From the NCBI GenBank assembly GCA_020638055.1, contig JACKJH010000001.1:558001-622000 (forward strand): DNA of 64,000 bases, written 5' to 3'. The notes under the pieces were generated by a model. That model did not search any database and had not been told where the DNA came from. It saw only the letters and a list, made by a program, of their open reading frames with translations. The translations under genes and the position numbers were made by a program. Origin of the DNA: Hyphomicrobiaceae bacterium (GTDB lineage: Bacteria; Pseudomonadota; Alphaproteobacteria; Rhizobiales; Hyphomicrobiaceae). Positions 1 to 8,447 of this stretch are shown here, piece after piece. Positions within the stretch are counted from its first letter, which is position 1, and the number at the start of each line of letters is the position of its first letter.

Positions 1-930
1 GGGAAGGAGAGAGCGCGCGAATACGGCGACTTGCTGCGCCGAATTGAACGCGATTACGGCGTTGACGATCATACGATGCTGGGCCTGTGGGGCATGGAAT
101 CGGCCTTTGGCGAGGTGGTCCTCAATCCCAAACACATGCGCCCGGTCATCCCGGCGCTGGCAGCGCTCGCGTGGGGCGAGCCCCGGCGCAGGACATATTG
201 GGAGAAGGAACTTCTCAACGCACTTGTCATCATTCAGCGAGGCTGGGCCAAGCCTGACGAGATGATTGGATCATGGGCTGGCGCCATGGGGCACACGCAG
301 TGGATGCCTGAGGTGTGGCTGAACATGGGCGTCGATTACAACAAGGACCGTCGTATTTCGCCGTTCGGCCCGCCCGATGACGCGCTGGCGGGAACGGCAC
401 GTTTCATTCAGCGGCGTGGCCGTTACGTAAGGGGCCTGCCGTGGGGCTATGAAGTCCGCGTGCCGCCTGGCGCGGCGGCGAAAGGAAAACTGTCGATTGC
501 ATCCTGGGCTGACAGGGGCGTGAAGCGCGCGGACGGCCGCTCTTTCCCGCGACGGGACGCCACGGCACGGCTTTGGCAGCCAGATGCGGGAGGCCCCGCA
601 TTTCTGCTTACCCAGAATTTCTATGCTGTCCGGTCCTACAACCCTGCAAGTTCCTATGCCCTGGCGATTGTCCACCTGGGAGACCGCATTGCCGGAAAGG
701 GCCCGTTCATTCAACAGTTTCGCGGTGGCGAGCGCGCCTTGACGCTGCCGGAAATACAGGAAGTTCAGCGGCTGCTCACAGCACGCGGCTTCGATACTGG
801 CGGCACTGACGGGCGGGTTGGCCGCGATACCATGCGTGCGGTGGCGGCTTTCCAAAAGTCGGTCGGGCTGAAGCCTGCGGACGGGTATGCGGGCCTTGCG
901 GTTTTGGGGAGGCTGCGCCAGGGCGGTTGA
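1..930 (+). CDS. Lytic murein transglycosylase, 5' end cut off by window
   Basis: The frame is open from the first base, so the N-terminus, including any signal peptide, lies outside the window; 309 codons are visible. Residues about 20-210 resemble the MltB-type transglycosylase domain (SLT_2 family), with the WGMES motif carrying the likely catalytic glutamate (visible residue 33) and a GHTQWMPE stretch further on. The last 65 or so residues look like a PG_binding_1 domain (LPEIQEVQRLL, DGRVGRDTMRAVAAFQ). Enzymes of this family cleave the MurNAc-GlcNAc bond of peptidoglycan with formation of anhydro-MurNAc in the periplasm. The following gene starts 149 bases on. Family assignment is strong; which paralogue it is cannot be told. 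Confidence 0.88.
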   Translation, partial: GKERAREYGDLLRRIERDYGVDDHTMLGLWGMESAFGEVVLNPKHMRPVIPALAALAWGEPRRRTYWEKELLNALVIIQRGWAKPDEMIGSWAGAMGHTQWMPEVWLNMGVDYNKDRRISPFGPPDDALAGTARFIQRRGRYVRGLPWGYEVRVPPGAAAKGKLSIASWADRGVKRADGRSFPRRDATARLWQPDAGGPAFLLTQNFYAVRSYNPASSYALAIVHLGDRIAGKGPFIQQFRGGERALTLPEIQEVQRLLTARGFDTGGTDGRVGRDTMRAVAAFQKSVGLKPADGYAGLAVLGRLRQGG

Positions 931-1078
931 TGCTGACAATGTCCAGGGCCAGCATTCCTCAGATATCGAATTCAATCTAAATCTGACCGGAATTCGGGCT
1001 ATCGCGATGCGCCAGCCCTTGCCGCGGGGCGCATGAATGGGTAACACGTGTGCGGCCACCGCTCGCACCAGAGGACCC

Positions 1079-1369
1079 ATGATCGAACTTATTCTCTTCA
1101 TCAGCCAGCTCATCAGCATGTATGAGTTTCTGATCCTCGCCAGCGTTGTCATTAGTTGGCTTTTCGCTTTCGGCATCGTCAACCCCTATAACCAGTTCGC
1201 CCGCGCGATCTGGAATTTCCTGCAGACCGTCACGGAACCGGCATTGCGGCCCATTCGAGCCATGCTGCCTGACCTGGGTGGGATAGATATTTCACCGATC
1301 ATCCTGCTGATCGCGCTGGAGTTCATAAAAGGCGTAGTACTCGTCAACCTGATGAAAGCGTTCATCTGA
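1079..1369 (+). CDS. YggT family membrane protein
   Basis: A 96-residue protein with two hydrophobic segments, about residues 1-28 and 70-96, joined by the family signature (NPYNQFARAIWNFLQTVTEP and RPIRAMLPDLGGID), which identifies YggT. I chose the ATG at 1079 because upstream codons in the frame do not look like family sequence. YggT proteins are inner-membrane proteins of poorly defined function, linked in some bacteria to osmotic tolerance or cell division. The DUF167 gene follows after 10 bases, the common yggT-yggU arrangement, so the two are probably co-transcribed. Confidence 0.88.
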   Translation: MIELILFISQLISMYEFLILASVVISWLFAFGIVNPYNQFARAIWNFLQTVTEPALRPIRAMLPDLGGIDISPIILLIALEFIKGVVLVNLMKAFI

Positions 1370-1379
1370 TGGGGACGGC

Positions 1380-1718
1380 ATGATCGTGGCTGAAGACGTG
1401 CCATGGAAACCCGTAGCCGATGGCCTTCTGGTACGCGTGAGGCTCACACCGAAAGCATCGCGCGACAGCATCGAGGGTATCGAGACGACTGCGGAGGGTG
1501 CGGCGATCAAGGCACGTGTGCGCGCTATACCCGCTGATGGCGCGGCGAACGCGGCGGTGTCGGCGCTCGTCGCCAAATGGCTTGGCGTACCGAAGTCCAG
1601 CGTTGCTCTAGTCGCCGGCGGCAAATCTCGAATTAAATCGCTTGCCATTCGCGGTGAACCCGAAAACCTGGCGCGCGAGGTCGCTGCAAAGCTCAGGGTC
1701 GAGACCCAAAAACATTGA
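1380..1718 (+). CDS. DUF167 (YggU) family protein
   Basis: A 112-residue soluble protein with the YggU/DUF167 pattern: an early RLTPKASRDSI strand, AIKARVRAIPADGAANAA in the middle, and VALVAGGKSRIKSLAIRG near the end. The biochemical function of the family is not established. It lies 10 bases after the yggT gene and about 155 bases before folD on the same strand, so an operon of all three is possible but not shown. Length is normal for the family. Confidence 0.88.
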   Translation: MIVAEDVPWKPVADGLLVRVRLTPKASRDSIEGIETTAEGAAIKARVRAIPADGAANAAVSALVAKWLGVPKSSVALVAGGKSRIKSLAIRGEPENLAREVAAKLRVETQKH

Positions 1719-1873
1719 TAAAAGACACCAAACACGAACCGGCGCGGGCAGAACCGGCCCTGCACAAAACCGCAATGAGTTGAGCGAGCCGGTCGAAAAC
1801 ACGGCGGGCACACGCAAAGCCACAGGAACGACTGCAACCCAACCAGAAGAAACGTTCAGGAGGAACAGGACCC

Positions 1874-2758
1874 ATGTCGGATGCCAAGCTGATTGATGGA
1901 AAGGCGATTGCCGCCAATGTTCGCCAAGAGGTGGCGCGCGACGTTGCCCGCCTCAAGGCCGAGCACGGTTTTACGCCAGGCTTGGCCGTTGTGCTCGTTG
2001 GTGAAGACCCGGCCTCAAAGGTTTATGTGAAAAACAAGGCTGCGCAGACGGTCGAAACGGGCATGGAGTCGTTTGAACACAAGTTGTCCGCGGAAACGAG
2101 CGAAGCCGACCTGCTGGCACTGGTGGACAAGCTCAACAAAGATCCTGCTGTGCACGGCATTCTGGTGCAGTTACCGCTGCCCAAACACATCAATTCCGAG
2201 AGGGTCCTCAATACGATCGACCCGGACAAGGACGTGGATGGCTTCCACCCTGTCAACGTTGGCCGGCTGTGGATTGGCGCACGCTCACTCGTACCATGCA
2301 CACCTACGGGTTCGCTGATCCTCGCCAAGACCGTGCACGAGAATTTATCGGGCCTCGATGCGGTGGTTATCGGACGGTCGAATATCGTGGGTAAACCGAT
2401 GGCCTCGCTGCTGCTTGCACAAAGCTGCACGGTTACAATCTGCCATTCCCGCACCAAGGATTTGCCAGGGGTCGTACGTAAAGCCGACCTTGTTGTTGCG
2501 GCTGTCGGAATTCCCGAATTTGTCAAAGGCGACTGGATTAAACCGGGCGCCACGGTGATTGACGTTGGCATCAACCGTGTGCCGAAAGATGATGGCAAGA
2601 CGAAGCTGGTGGGTGACTGCGAATTTGCGAGTTGCTCGGCAGTTGCAGGTGCGATTACGCCGGTGCCGGGGGGCGTTGGGCCGATGACGATCGCTTGTTT
2701 GCTGAAGAACACGGTCGAGGCTGCGTTGATACAAAAAGGTTTGCCGGCGCTTAGCTAA
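1874..2758 (+). CDS. folD: Methylenetetrahydrofolate dehydrogenase/cyclohydrolase FolD
   Basis: A 294-residue cytoplasmic enzyme that interconverts 5,10-methylene-, 5,10-methenyl- and 10-formyl-tetrahydrofolate, supplying one-carbon units for purines and formyl-methionine. Visible motifs are YVKNK (catalytic lysine region), VQLPLPKHIN, DPDKDVDGFHP, VIGRSNIVGKPMA (NADP-binding turn) and the C-terminal PVPGGVGPMT. Length matches the family. A good ribosome-binding site, AGGAGGA at 1858-1864, sits upstream of the ATG. It converges with yifB; a hairpin with a T-rich tail between them probably ends both transcripts. Confidence 0.97.
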   Translation: MSDAKLIDGKAIAANVRQEVARDVARLKAEHGFTPGLAVVLVGEDPASKVYVKNKAAQTVETGMESFEHKLSAETSEADLLALVDKLNKDPAVHGILVQLPLPKHINSERVLNTIDPDKDVDGFHPVNVGRLWIGARSLVPCTPTGSLILAKTVHENLSGLDAVVIGRSNIVGKPMASLLLAQSCTVTICHSRTKDLPGVVRKADLVVAAVGIPEFVKGDWIKPGATVIDVGINRVPKDDGKTKLVGDCEFASCSAVAGAITPVPGGVGPMTIACLLKNTVEAALIQKGLPALS

Positions 2759-2849
2759 AACAGGTTCAGCCGAAGTAACAGCGGTTGAGTTTGAAAAGCT
2801 TGGATCCAAAACAAAAGCCTGGATTGCGTACACGAGTCCGCGAAGAGTG

Positions 2850-2928
2850 AACGCGATCTATTTTCTTTTATTTTGAGCATGTTCTTCACGCCGAACCGCG
2901 TACACTTCGGCTGAACATGCTGTAAAGC
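2850..2928. repeat. Family B repeat, partial copy
   Basis: This stretch matches the copies at 9888-9992 and 37763-37867 from ACGCGATCTATTTTCTTTTA onward. Its second hairpin has arms GAGCATGTTC and GAACATGCT. The first hairpin is only half present. It lies in the folD-yifB gap and no protein is encoded. Confidence 0.85.
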
Positions 2929-2952
2929 GCGTTCAATTAATCGGTAAAATCG

Positions 2953-3000
2953 GGGTCGGATACCTTTCTCAAGCGATTGGGTGTCCGGCCCTTATTTCTT
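2953..3000. terminator. Bidirectional terminator candidate between folD and yifB
   Basis: Arms GGTCGGATACC (2954-2964) and GGTGTCCGGCC (2980-2990) form an 11-pair stem with two G-U pairs on the + strand. CTTATTTCTTT follows. The position between convergent genes fits a terminator. Confidence 0.6.
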
Positions 3001-3009
3001 TGATGGCGA

Positions 3010-4545
3010 TTATGCCGCCTGCCGTTGTCGCAACGTTTCGCCGCGATAGCTCAGCGCTTCGGCGATCTGGATGCGGCCGACACCGTCGGCGCCATCCAGA
3101 TCAGCCAGAGTGCGTGCGACTTTCAACGTGCGGTGGAAACCACGCGCAGAAAGTCCCAGCGCCTCTGCCGCCTGGCGCAACAGTGCCACGCCTTCTTCAT
3201 CTGGCATCGCGATTTCTTCGAGCAGCCTGCCGGAGCAATCTGCATTGGTGCGAACTTTATTGCTGGCAACGCCGAGTGCCTCAAAACGCTCACGCTGGCG
3301 CTGGCGCGCGGCTGTCACCCGTGCACGTACCTCGGCACTCCCTTCGCGCGGGGGCGGCAATACCAGATCAGCGGCAGAGACGGCTGGCACCTCGATCTGC
3401 AGATCTATACGGTCGAGCAGCGGACCTGAGACGCGAGCCTGATAATCCTCCGCGCACCTGGGTCCACGCTTGCAAGACTGCCCCGGCTTGCCACCGCCGC
3501 AGCGGCAGGGGTTCATGGCCGCAATCAACTGGATGCGCGAGGGATAGGTGATGCGGTGGTTGGCGCGCGCAATGACCGTCTCGCCGGCCTCAAGCGGCTG
3601 ACGCAATCCATCGAGGACCTGCGGTGAAAACTCGGGCAGTTCGTCGAGAAACAAAACGCCGAGATGCGCCAGTGATACCTCGCCCGGCCGTGGCCGAGAT
3701 CCGCCACCAACCAGCGCCGCCATGCTGGCTGAATGATGCGGCGCACGGAACGGACGCGCGCTTATGAGTTTTCCGCCGGACAGCTCACCAGCCAGCGAAT
3801 GCACCATGGAGACATCAAGCATTTCCTCAGGCGAAAGCGGCGGAAGGATGGATGGCAGGCGGGCGGCCAGCATCGACTTGCCAGAACCAGGCGGACCGAT
3901 CATCAACAGGTTATGGCCACCTGCCGCGGCGATCTCAAGCGCACGCTTGGCACTCTCCTGGCCTTTGATGTCTTTGAGGTCCGGCAAATGACCTGCGGGT
4001 TCTTCAACATTGGGCTGCGGCCGCGATAGCGTTTGCAGGCCCTTGAAGTGATTGACGAGCGACAGGAGATGCGGGGCGGCCAGGACATCCATGTCTTCGC
4101 CCGCCCAGGCCGCTTCGGAGCCGACGTCGGCAGGGCAGATCAGCCCTTTTTTCATGGCGTTAGCGCCGATCGCGGCGGGAAGAGCGCCAGGCACGCCGCG
4201 AATAGAGCCATCCAGCGCCAGTTCGCCAATTGCGGCAAACCCCTGGATCGCATCCGGCGCGATGGCCCCCATCGCGCACATCAAGGCAAGCGCTATGGGC
4301 AAATCAAAATGACTGCCTTCCTTGGGCAAGTCAGCCGGGGCGAGATTGACTGTGAGGTGCTTATAAGGAAGCCCGAGCCCAACGGCGTGCAGCGCATTCC
4401 TCACCCGCTCACGGCTCTCGGCCACCGCCTTATCGGGCAGGCCGACGATTGCAAACATGGGCTGACCAGGGGTGATCCTGACCTGCACCTCGACTTGCCT
4501 AGCCTCGATGCCAACAAACGCCAGTGTCGAGATCTGCCCATACAT
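3010..4545 (-). CDS. YifB/ComM family Mg-chelatase-like AAA ATPase
   Basis: A 511-residue protein of the YifB/ComM family. The N-terminal ChlI domain starts MYGQISTLAFVGIEARQV. The central AAA domain has a Walker A motif (GPPGSGKS) and a Walker B-like LFLDELPEF. A C-terminal Mg_chelatase_C domain follows (LDRIDLQIEVP to SYRGE). ComM is a hexameric helicase that promotes branch migration during natural transformation; in non-competent bacteria the role is less clear. I chose the internal ATG at 4545 because the family normally begins at that sequence; an ATG 13 codons earlier exists. The repeat array lies upstream, between this gene and gshB. Confidence 0.93.
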   Translation of the reverse strand: MYGQISTLAFVGIEARQVEVQVRITPGQPMFAIVGLPDKAVAESRERVRNALHAVGLGLPYKHLTVNLAPADLPKEGSHFDLPIALALMCAMGAIAPDAIQGFAAIGELALDGSIRGVPGALPAAIGANAMKKGLICPADVGSEAAWAGEDMDVLAAPHLLSLVNHFKGLQTLSRPQPNVEEPAGHLPDLKDIKGQESAKRALEIAAAGGHNLLMIGPPGSGKSMLAARLPSILPPLSPEEMLDVSMVHSLAGELSGGKLISARPFRAPHHSASMAALVGGGSRPRPGEVSLAHLGVLFLDELPEFSPQVLDGLRQPLEAGETVIARANHRITYPSRIQLIAAMNPCRCGGGKPGQSCKRGPRCAEDYQARVSGPLLDRIDLQIEVPAVSAADLVLPPPREGSAEVRARVTAARQRQRERFEALGVASNKVRTNADCSGRLLEEIAMPDEEGVALLRQAAEALGLSARGFHRTLKVARTLADLDGADGVGRIQIAEALSYRGETLRQRQAA

Positions 4546-4715
4546 GCCGCAACCGCCCCGCCCTGCTTCCTGTAACGGCCACACGCCGAACCAAGTTGTA
4601 GGAGCCTAAACCGCATGCTTGCCCAAGGCAAGAACAAAATAGGAACTCCTACGTAGCTTAGGCGAGCGGGATTCGTCGGTGCGCGGGATACGTGGCGAGC
4701 GATCACTGCGTGCCT

Positions 4716-5073
4716 AGAGCGCATTCCGATCCGATGGAATCGGATCAGCGCTCTAGCTTCTTGTTTGGTCGCATTTCCTTCGACGAACCGGTGGCCACTT
4801 CGTCGGAAAATGCTCCAGAGCGCATCCCGATCCGATAGAATCGGATCAGCGCTCTAGCTTTTTGTTTGGTCGCATTTCCTTCGACGAACCGGTGGCCACT
4901 TCGTCGGAAAATGCTCCAGAGCGCATCCCGATCCGATAGAATCGGATCAGCGCTCTAGCTTTTTGTTTGGTCGCATTTTCTGCGACGAACCGGTGGCCAC
5001 TTCGTCGGAAAATGCTTCTTGTTTGGTCGCATTTTCTGCGACGAACCGGTGGCCACTTCGTCGGAAAATGCTC
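4716..5073. repeat. Tandem array of family A double-hairpin repeats
   Basis: Three full units start at 4716, 4817 and 4918 (period 101 bp), followed by a half unit at about 5017-5073. Each unit has hairpin 1 (AGAGCG, then GATCCGAT / ATCGGATC, then CGCTCT) and hairpin 2 (GCATTT...CGACGAA / TTCGTCG...AAATGC). Units 2 and 3 share the CATCCCGATCCGATAGAATC variant, so they arose by local duplication. Read on the minus strand, the units contain the open peptide frame FSDEVATGSSKEMRPNKK that also appears in the copy inside the DUF1287 gene. The array fills the 570-base gap between gshB and yifB; I see no gene there. Confidence 0.93.
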
Positions 5074-5114
5074 TGGTAGAGCTGCAGAACAATGGGGCAT
5101 TGGTCAAATGCTCA

Positions 5115-6080
5115 TCAGGTTCTGGCCACGCGCGCTTCTATTGCGTCCCAAATCATCTCTGCAATGTCGGGGCCGCCATGTTGCTTGATGTGGCGGATAC
5201 CGGTTGGCGAGGTGACGTTGATTTCCGTGAGGTAGGGGCCAATTACGTCGATGCCGGTGAAGATGAGGCCACGCCGCTTGAGTTCCGGCCCTAATCGCTC
5301 ACAGATTTCGCGATCCCGGTCACTCAACGCGATCGCGGCAGCTTTTCCGCCGACGTGCAAATTGGAGCGGGTTTCACCTTCGGCTGGAATGCGATTGATG
5401 ACGCCTGCCAATTCGCCATCTACCAGAATGATGCGCTTGTCGCCCTCGCGCACTTCGGGGCGGTATTCCTGCACCATGAAGGGTTCGCGCGACATGGTCT
5501 GGAACAGTTCCACCAGCGCGCCGAGGTTGCCGTCGCCCTGAGGAATGCGGAACACCGCCGCACCACCGTTGCCATAGAGCGGCTTTATGATGATGTCCTT
5601 GTGACGGTCGCGAAAAGCCATCACGTCTGCCAACGAGCGGGTCACCATGGTTGCCGGCATCAGGTCTAGGAAATCAAGCACCCACAGCTTTTCAGGGGCG
5701 TTGCGCACCTCGCGCGGGTCATTGACAACGAGCGTCTTTGGATGGATGCGCTCAAGCAGATGCGTTGACGTGATATAGGCCATATCGAAGGGCGGATCCT
5801 GCCGCAGCAGCACGACGTCAAACGTCGAAAGATCTTCGGTGCGCTTGTCAGCAACGCTGAAGTGATCGCCTGGTTCATCCTTGACGCGAAGTGTTTGACC
5901 TTCTGCTTTGAGTGTTGCGCCGTCGAGCGTCAGCGCCTGCGGCAGGTAATAAAAAATCTCATGTCCACGACCCTGAGCTGCGAGCAGCATGGCGAAGGTG
6001 GAATCACCAGCAATATCGATTCGATCGATCGGATCCATCTGGCAGGCGACACGCAAGGGACGATTTGACGGTGAAGGCAT
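5115..6080 (-). CDS. gshB: Glutathione synthase
   Basis: A 321-residue ATP-grasp enzyme that joins gamma-glutamylcysteine and glycine in the cytoplasm, the last step of glutathione synthesis. The N-terminal pre-ATP-grasp part contains MDPIDRIDIAGDSTFAMLLAAQ. The ATP-binding part shows IIKPLYGNGGAAVF, and the C-terminus has the metal-binding LTEINVTSPTGI. Length is normal. The gene reads toward the repeat array and yifB. An alternative start at the internal MDPIDR is possible, but the upstream residues also look plausible. Confidence 0.96.
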   Translation of the reverse strand: MPSPSNRPLRVACQMDPIDRIDIAGDSTFAMLLAAQGRGHEIFYYLPQALTLDGATLKAEGQTLRVKDEPGDHFSVADKRTEDLSTFDVVLLRQDPPFDMAYITSTHLLERIHPKTLVVNDPREVRNAPEKLWVLDFLDLMPATMVTRSLADVMAFRDRHKDIIIKPLYGNGGAAVFRIPQGDGNLGALVELFQTMSREPFMVQEYRPEVREGDKRIILVDGELAGVINRIPAEGETRSNLHVGGKAAAIALSDRDREICERLGPELKRRGLIFTGIDVIGPYLTEINVTSPTGIRHIKQHGGPDIAEMIWDAIEARVART

Positions 6081-6340
6081 GGGCGTTGGGTTTCCTGACG
6101 AAGATGAGGTGCATTGGGTCGCGAGGCGGCACGTTTGGCAAGCAACCCCGGCTATGCGGGTAAGTCAAATCCTGCCTTTTAGCACTGGATTTTTCTGCGC
6201 CCGTAAAAATCGAAACAGCCTTCCGGGTTGCAGAGCCACCCAATCGTTCAGTCCGCGGCCACGCGTGCCATCGGCAACCTCGTTAAACATACATTAACCG
6301 GATCAGTTGAGCTTTGTCCTAAAGAGCGGGGCGGAGCACA

Positions 6341-6526
6341 ATGCATAACGATGGCATTCTGGATGACGATCTGACCAAGGCCCTGGCGCGACTGGCGGCC
6401 TCATTCGAGGGGCTCGCTGCAACCCAGGAAAAGTTGGGCGACACGCTCGTCAATTCGATGGGTGAGCTGACGCGGCAGATCACCGCCATTGACGTGGAAT
6501 TGAGCCGCGATAGACGATATCGCTGA
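6341..6526 (+). CDS. Small hypothetical protein, 61 aa
   Basis: A short frame begins with ATG at 6341 and has a GGAG ribosome-binding sequence at 6333-6336 with good spacing. The predicted protein is mostly helical and hydrophilic, with heptad-like spacing (LTKALARLAASFEGLAA, LVNSMGELTRQI), which suggests a small coiled coil. It lies alone between divergent gshB and convergent yraN. I do not recognise it. The RBS and coding-like composition make it more likely real than not. Confidence 0.5.
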   Translation: MHNDGILDDDLTKALARLAASFEGLAATQEKLGDTLVNSMGELTRQITAIDVELSRDRRYR

Positions 6527-6533
6527 TTAAACA

Positions 6534-6905
6534 TTAAAGCGCGTCCGGCAGGTGCTTGGGCAGACGCCACGGCAAAACGAATATCAAATCAAATCCCATC
6601 TGGCATGTCTGATACGAGGCATGGTGCGCCAGCCAAAGATCGGCAGCGCGGTGGATGCGCTGTCGTTGACGGCTAGAGACTGAGGCCTCAGCGGCTGCAA
6701 GATCTGAGCGCCGCTTCACCTCCACAAAAGCAACCCGTCCACGCCTGAGGGCAATGATGTCGATCTCACCGGCACCGGTAGCTACGCGCCGTCCAAGGAT
6801 ACGGTAGCCCTTGGCCTTGAGATAGGCTGCCGCCAGCCACTCACCCCGATGGCCCTGGCGGTAACGACGCTGGCGCTCTTCGACTCTGCTTGGCCGGGGC
6901 GGCAT
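6534..6905 (-). CDS. YraN family (UPF0102) putative endonuclease-like protein
   Basis: A 123-residue protein with the UPF0102 core: RGEWLAAAYLKAKGYRIL, then GEIDIIALRRGRVAFVEVKRR (the D/E-x-K pattern of a restriction-endonuclease-like fold), then QRQRIHRAADLWL. The biochemical role of YraN is not settled. I chose the ATG at 6905 because AGGAG lies 9 bases upstream; a longer version from 6968 is possible. It follows rsmI by about 100 bases on the same strand, a conserved neighbourhood in this group and beyond. Confidence 0.88.
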   Translation of the reverse strand: MPPRPSRVEERQRRYRQGHRGEWLAAAYLKAKGYRILGRRVATGAGEIDIIALRRGRVAFVEVKRRSDLAAAEASVSSRQRQRIHRAADLWLAHHASYQTCQMGFDLIFVLPWRLPKHLPDAL

Positions 6906-7003
6906 CTTTGGGCACTCCTGCGCTTTCGCGCACGGAAATTTCATGGTTTGCGATATGATTGTGGGCAATGCCCCTTGTGTATTCTGTCAGGGATTTATCC
7001 GGT

Positions 7004-8008
7004 TCATACCCCACGCTCCCCCTTGAGTTTCAAGCCGATGTTATAAACGCGGTTGCGGGCGACGCCGAGGGCGCTGGCGACGGCCTTGGCAGCGTCCTTC
7101 AATCGCATTTCTTCCATGGCCTCTGTGAGGGCTGCCGCAATCGCCGCATCGCTGATTTCGGTAACCGCCGGCGGGCCGATAACGATGACAAACTCGCCGC
7201 GCTCCTCCGCGCAGGCAAACCGTTCGGCCAATTCGGGCAGCGTGCCGCGAGAAACCGTTTCATGGAGTTTGGTAAGCTCTCGCGCAACTGCGGCGTGCCG
7301 CGATCCTAGAACATCATTGAGATCGGCAAGAGTTGCTGCCACGCGCGAGGGCGCCTCGTAGAAAACGAGGGTGGCGTCAACATTCTGCAATTCCTTGATG
7401 CGAGCCGCGCGTGCACCCGCCTTTGCTGGCAGGAAGCCGATGAAATAAAATTCATCCGTTGGCAGCCCCGTGCTAATGAGCGCCGTCAGCGCAGCCGATG
7501 CTCCAGGGATGCTCACCACCAGATGGTCTGCATCCAAAACCTCTCGAACGAGCTTATAGCCCGGATCAGAAAGCAGCGGCGTTCCCGCGTCTGAGATAAG
7601 CGCGACGCGTTTACCTTCGGCGAGATCTGCGAGCAAGCGCGGGCGTTGGGCGGCGGCATTGTGCTCGTGATAGGGGCGCAGTGGTGCGCTTAAGGAAAAG
7701 TGCTGCATCAGGATTCCTGAGCGGCGCGTGTCCTCGCAGTAGACAACGTCGGCTTGTGCCAACACAGCCAGCGCCCGCAAGGTCATATCGCCCAGATTGC
7801 CGATCGGCGTGGCGACGAGGTAGAGGCCAGACTTCAGCGGCTGCCCGAGTTGTCGTTCGACTTCACGTGCGGCAGCGGCTGGAACGCGCGCCACCGGTGC
7901 CGTGGTCAGTGGCGAACCGCCTAGTGAGAGGCTGCTTGCGGGACTGGCAGACGAAGCCGGAACGTTGCATTCGGGGCCATTTTTGTCGTTCTCCACAGGG
8001 CTCCTCAT
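7004..8008 (-). CDS. rsmI: 16S rRNA (cytidine-1402 2'-O)-methyltransferase RsmI
   Basis: A 334-residue SAM-dependent methyltransferase of the tetrapyrrole-methylase fold. Motifs are GLYLVATPIGNLGDMTLRAL, VYCEDTRRSGILMQHF, ALISDAGTPLLSDPG, SIPGASAALTALISTGLP and FIGFLPAKAGAR. It methylates the ribose of C1402 in 16S rRNA, near the decoding centre. The first 40 residues are low-complexity and precede the conserved domain, so the true start may be somewhat later. It is divergent from the LpoA-like gene, a standard pairing in proteobacteria. Confidence 0.95.
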   Translation of the reverse strand: MRSPVENDKNGPECNVPASSASPASSLSLGGSPLTTAPVARVPAAAAREVERQLGQPLKSGLYLVATPIGNLGDMTLRALAVLAQADVVYCEDTRRSGILMQHFSLSAPLRPYHEHNAAAQRPRLLADLAEGKRVALISDAGTPLLSDPGYKLVREVLDADHLVVSIPGASAALTALISTGLPTDEFYFIGFLPAKAGARAARIKELQNVDATLVFYEAPSRVAATLADLNDVLGSRHAAVARELTKLHETVSRGTLPELAERFACAEERGEFVIVIGPPAVTEISDAAIAAALTEAMEEMRLKDAAKAVASALGVARNRVYNIGLKLKGERGV

Positions 8009-8447
8009 TTAAATTCGCTAAACGTGTTTTGGCGCCTGCATTCGTCCTGGGCGCCTTGAGTCACGTGAACCCAACAACTCAATCCATTTATATTTCTATA
8101 GTTTTTTGGTTCCGCAAGACGATCCGCAGCGCGCTAGCGTGGGAGCAGGAACAGGTGTTTTTTGCCTGCCGCGAGAAAAATGCGCCGCGATTCAGTTCAT
8201 TGTGTCATGGAAACTCTTCTCGGTCAGTGTGGAAATCGCTTAAACATAGGGCATGGAAAACCAAACAGTACCGACGGAAAATGCCGTTGTTACGGTGCAC
8301 TATCGGTTTATCTTCCAGTTCCAGGTCTTGTTTTGCGGGCAAAAAAACCAAAATCGGCCTGGGTACGCGCCAATTGTGTTTGGTGGCATCCGTTAACTGC
8401 ACGTGTTCATGCCTGCGTCGATGGCTTTCACAAACAAGGACAACCTG
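8009..8447. other. Divergent intergenic region rsmI / LpoA-like gene
   Basis: No gene was recognised in these 439 bases. The middle (about 8070-8115) is AT-rich and may hold promoters for both genes. AAGGA at 8436-8440 is the ribosome-binding site of the right-hand gene. Confidence 0.5.

Noticed and set aside
4716..5073. A CRISPR array in place of the family A repeats
   Set aside because: The 101-bp units are contiguous with no variable spacers, and each unit folds into two hairpins.
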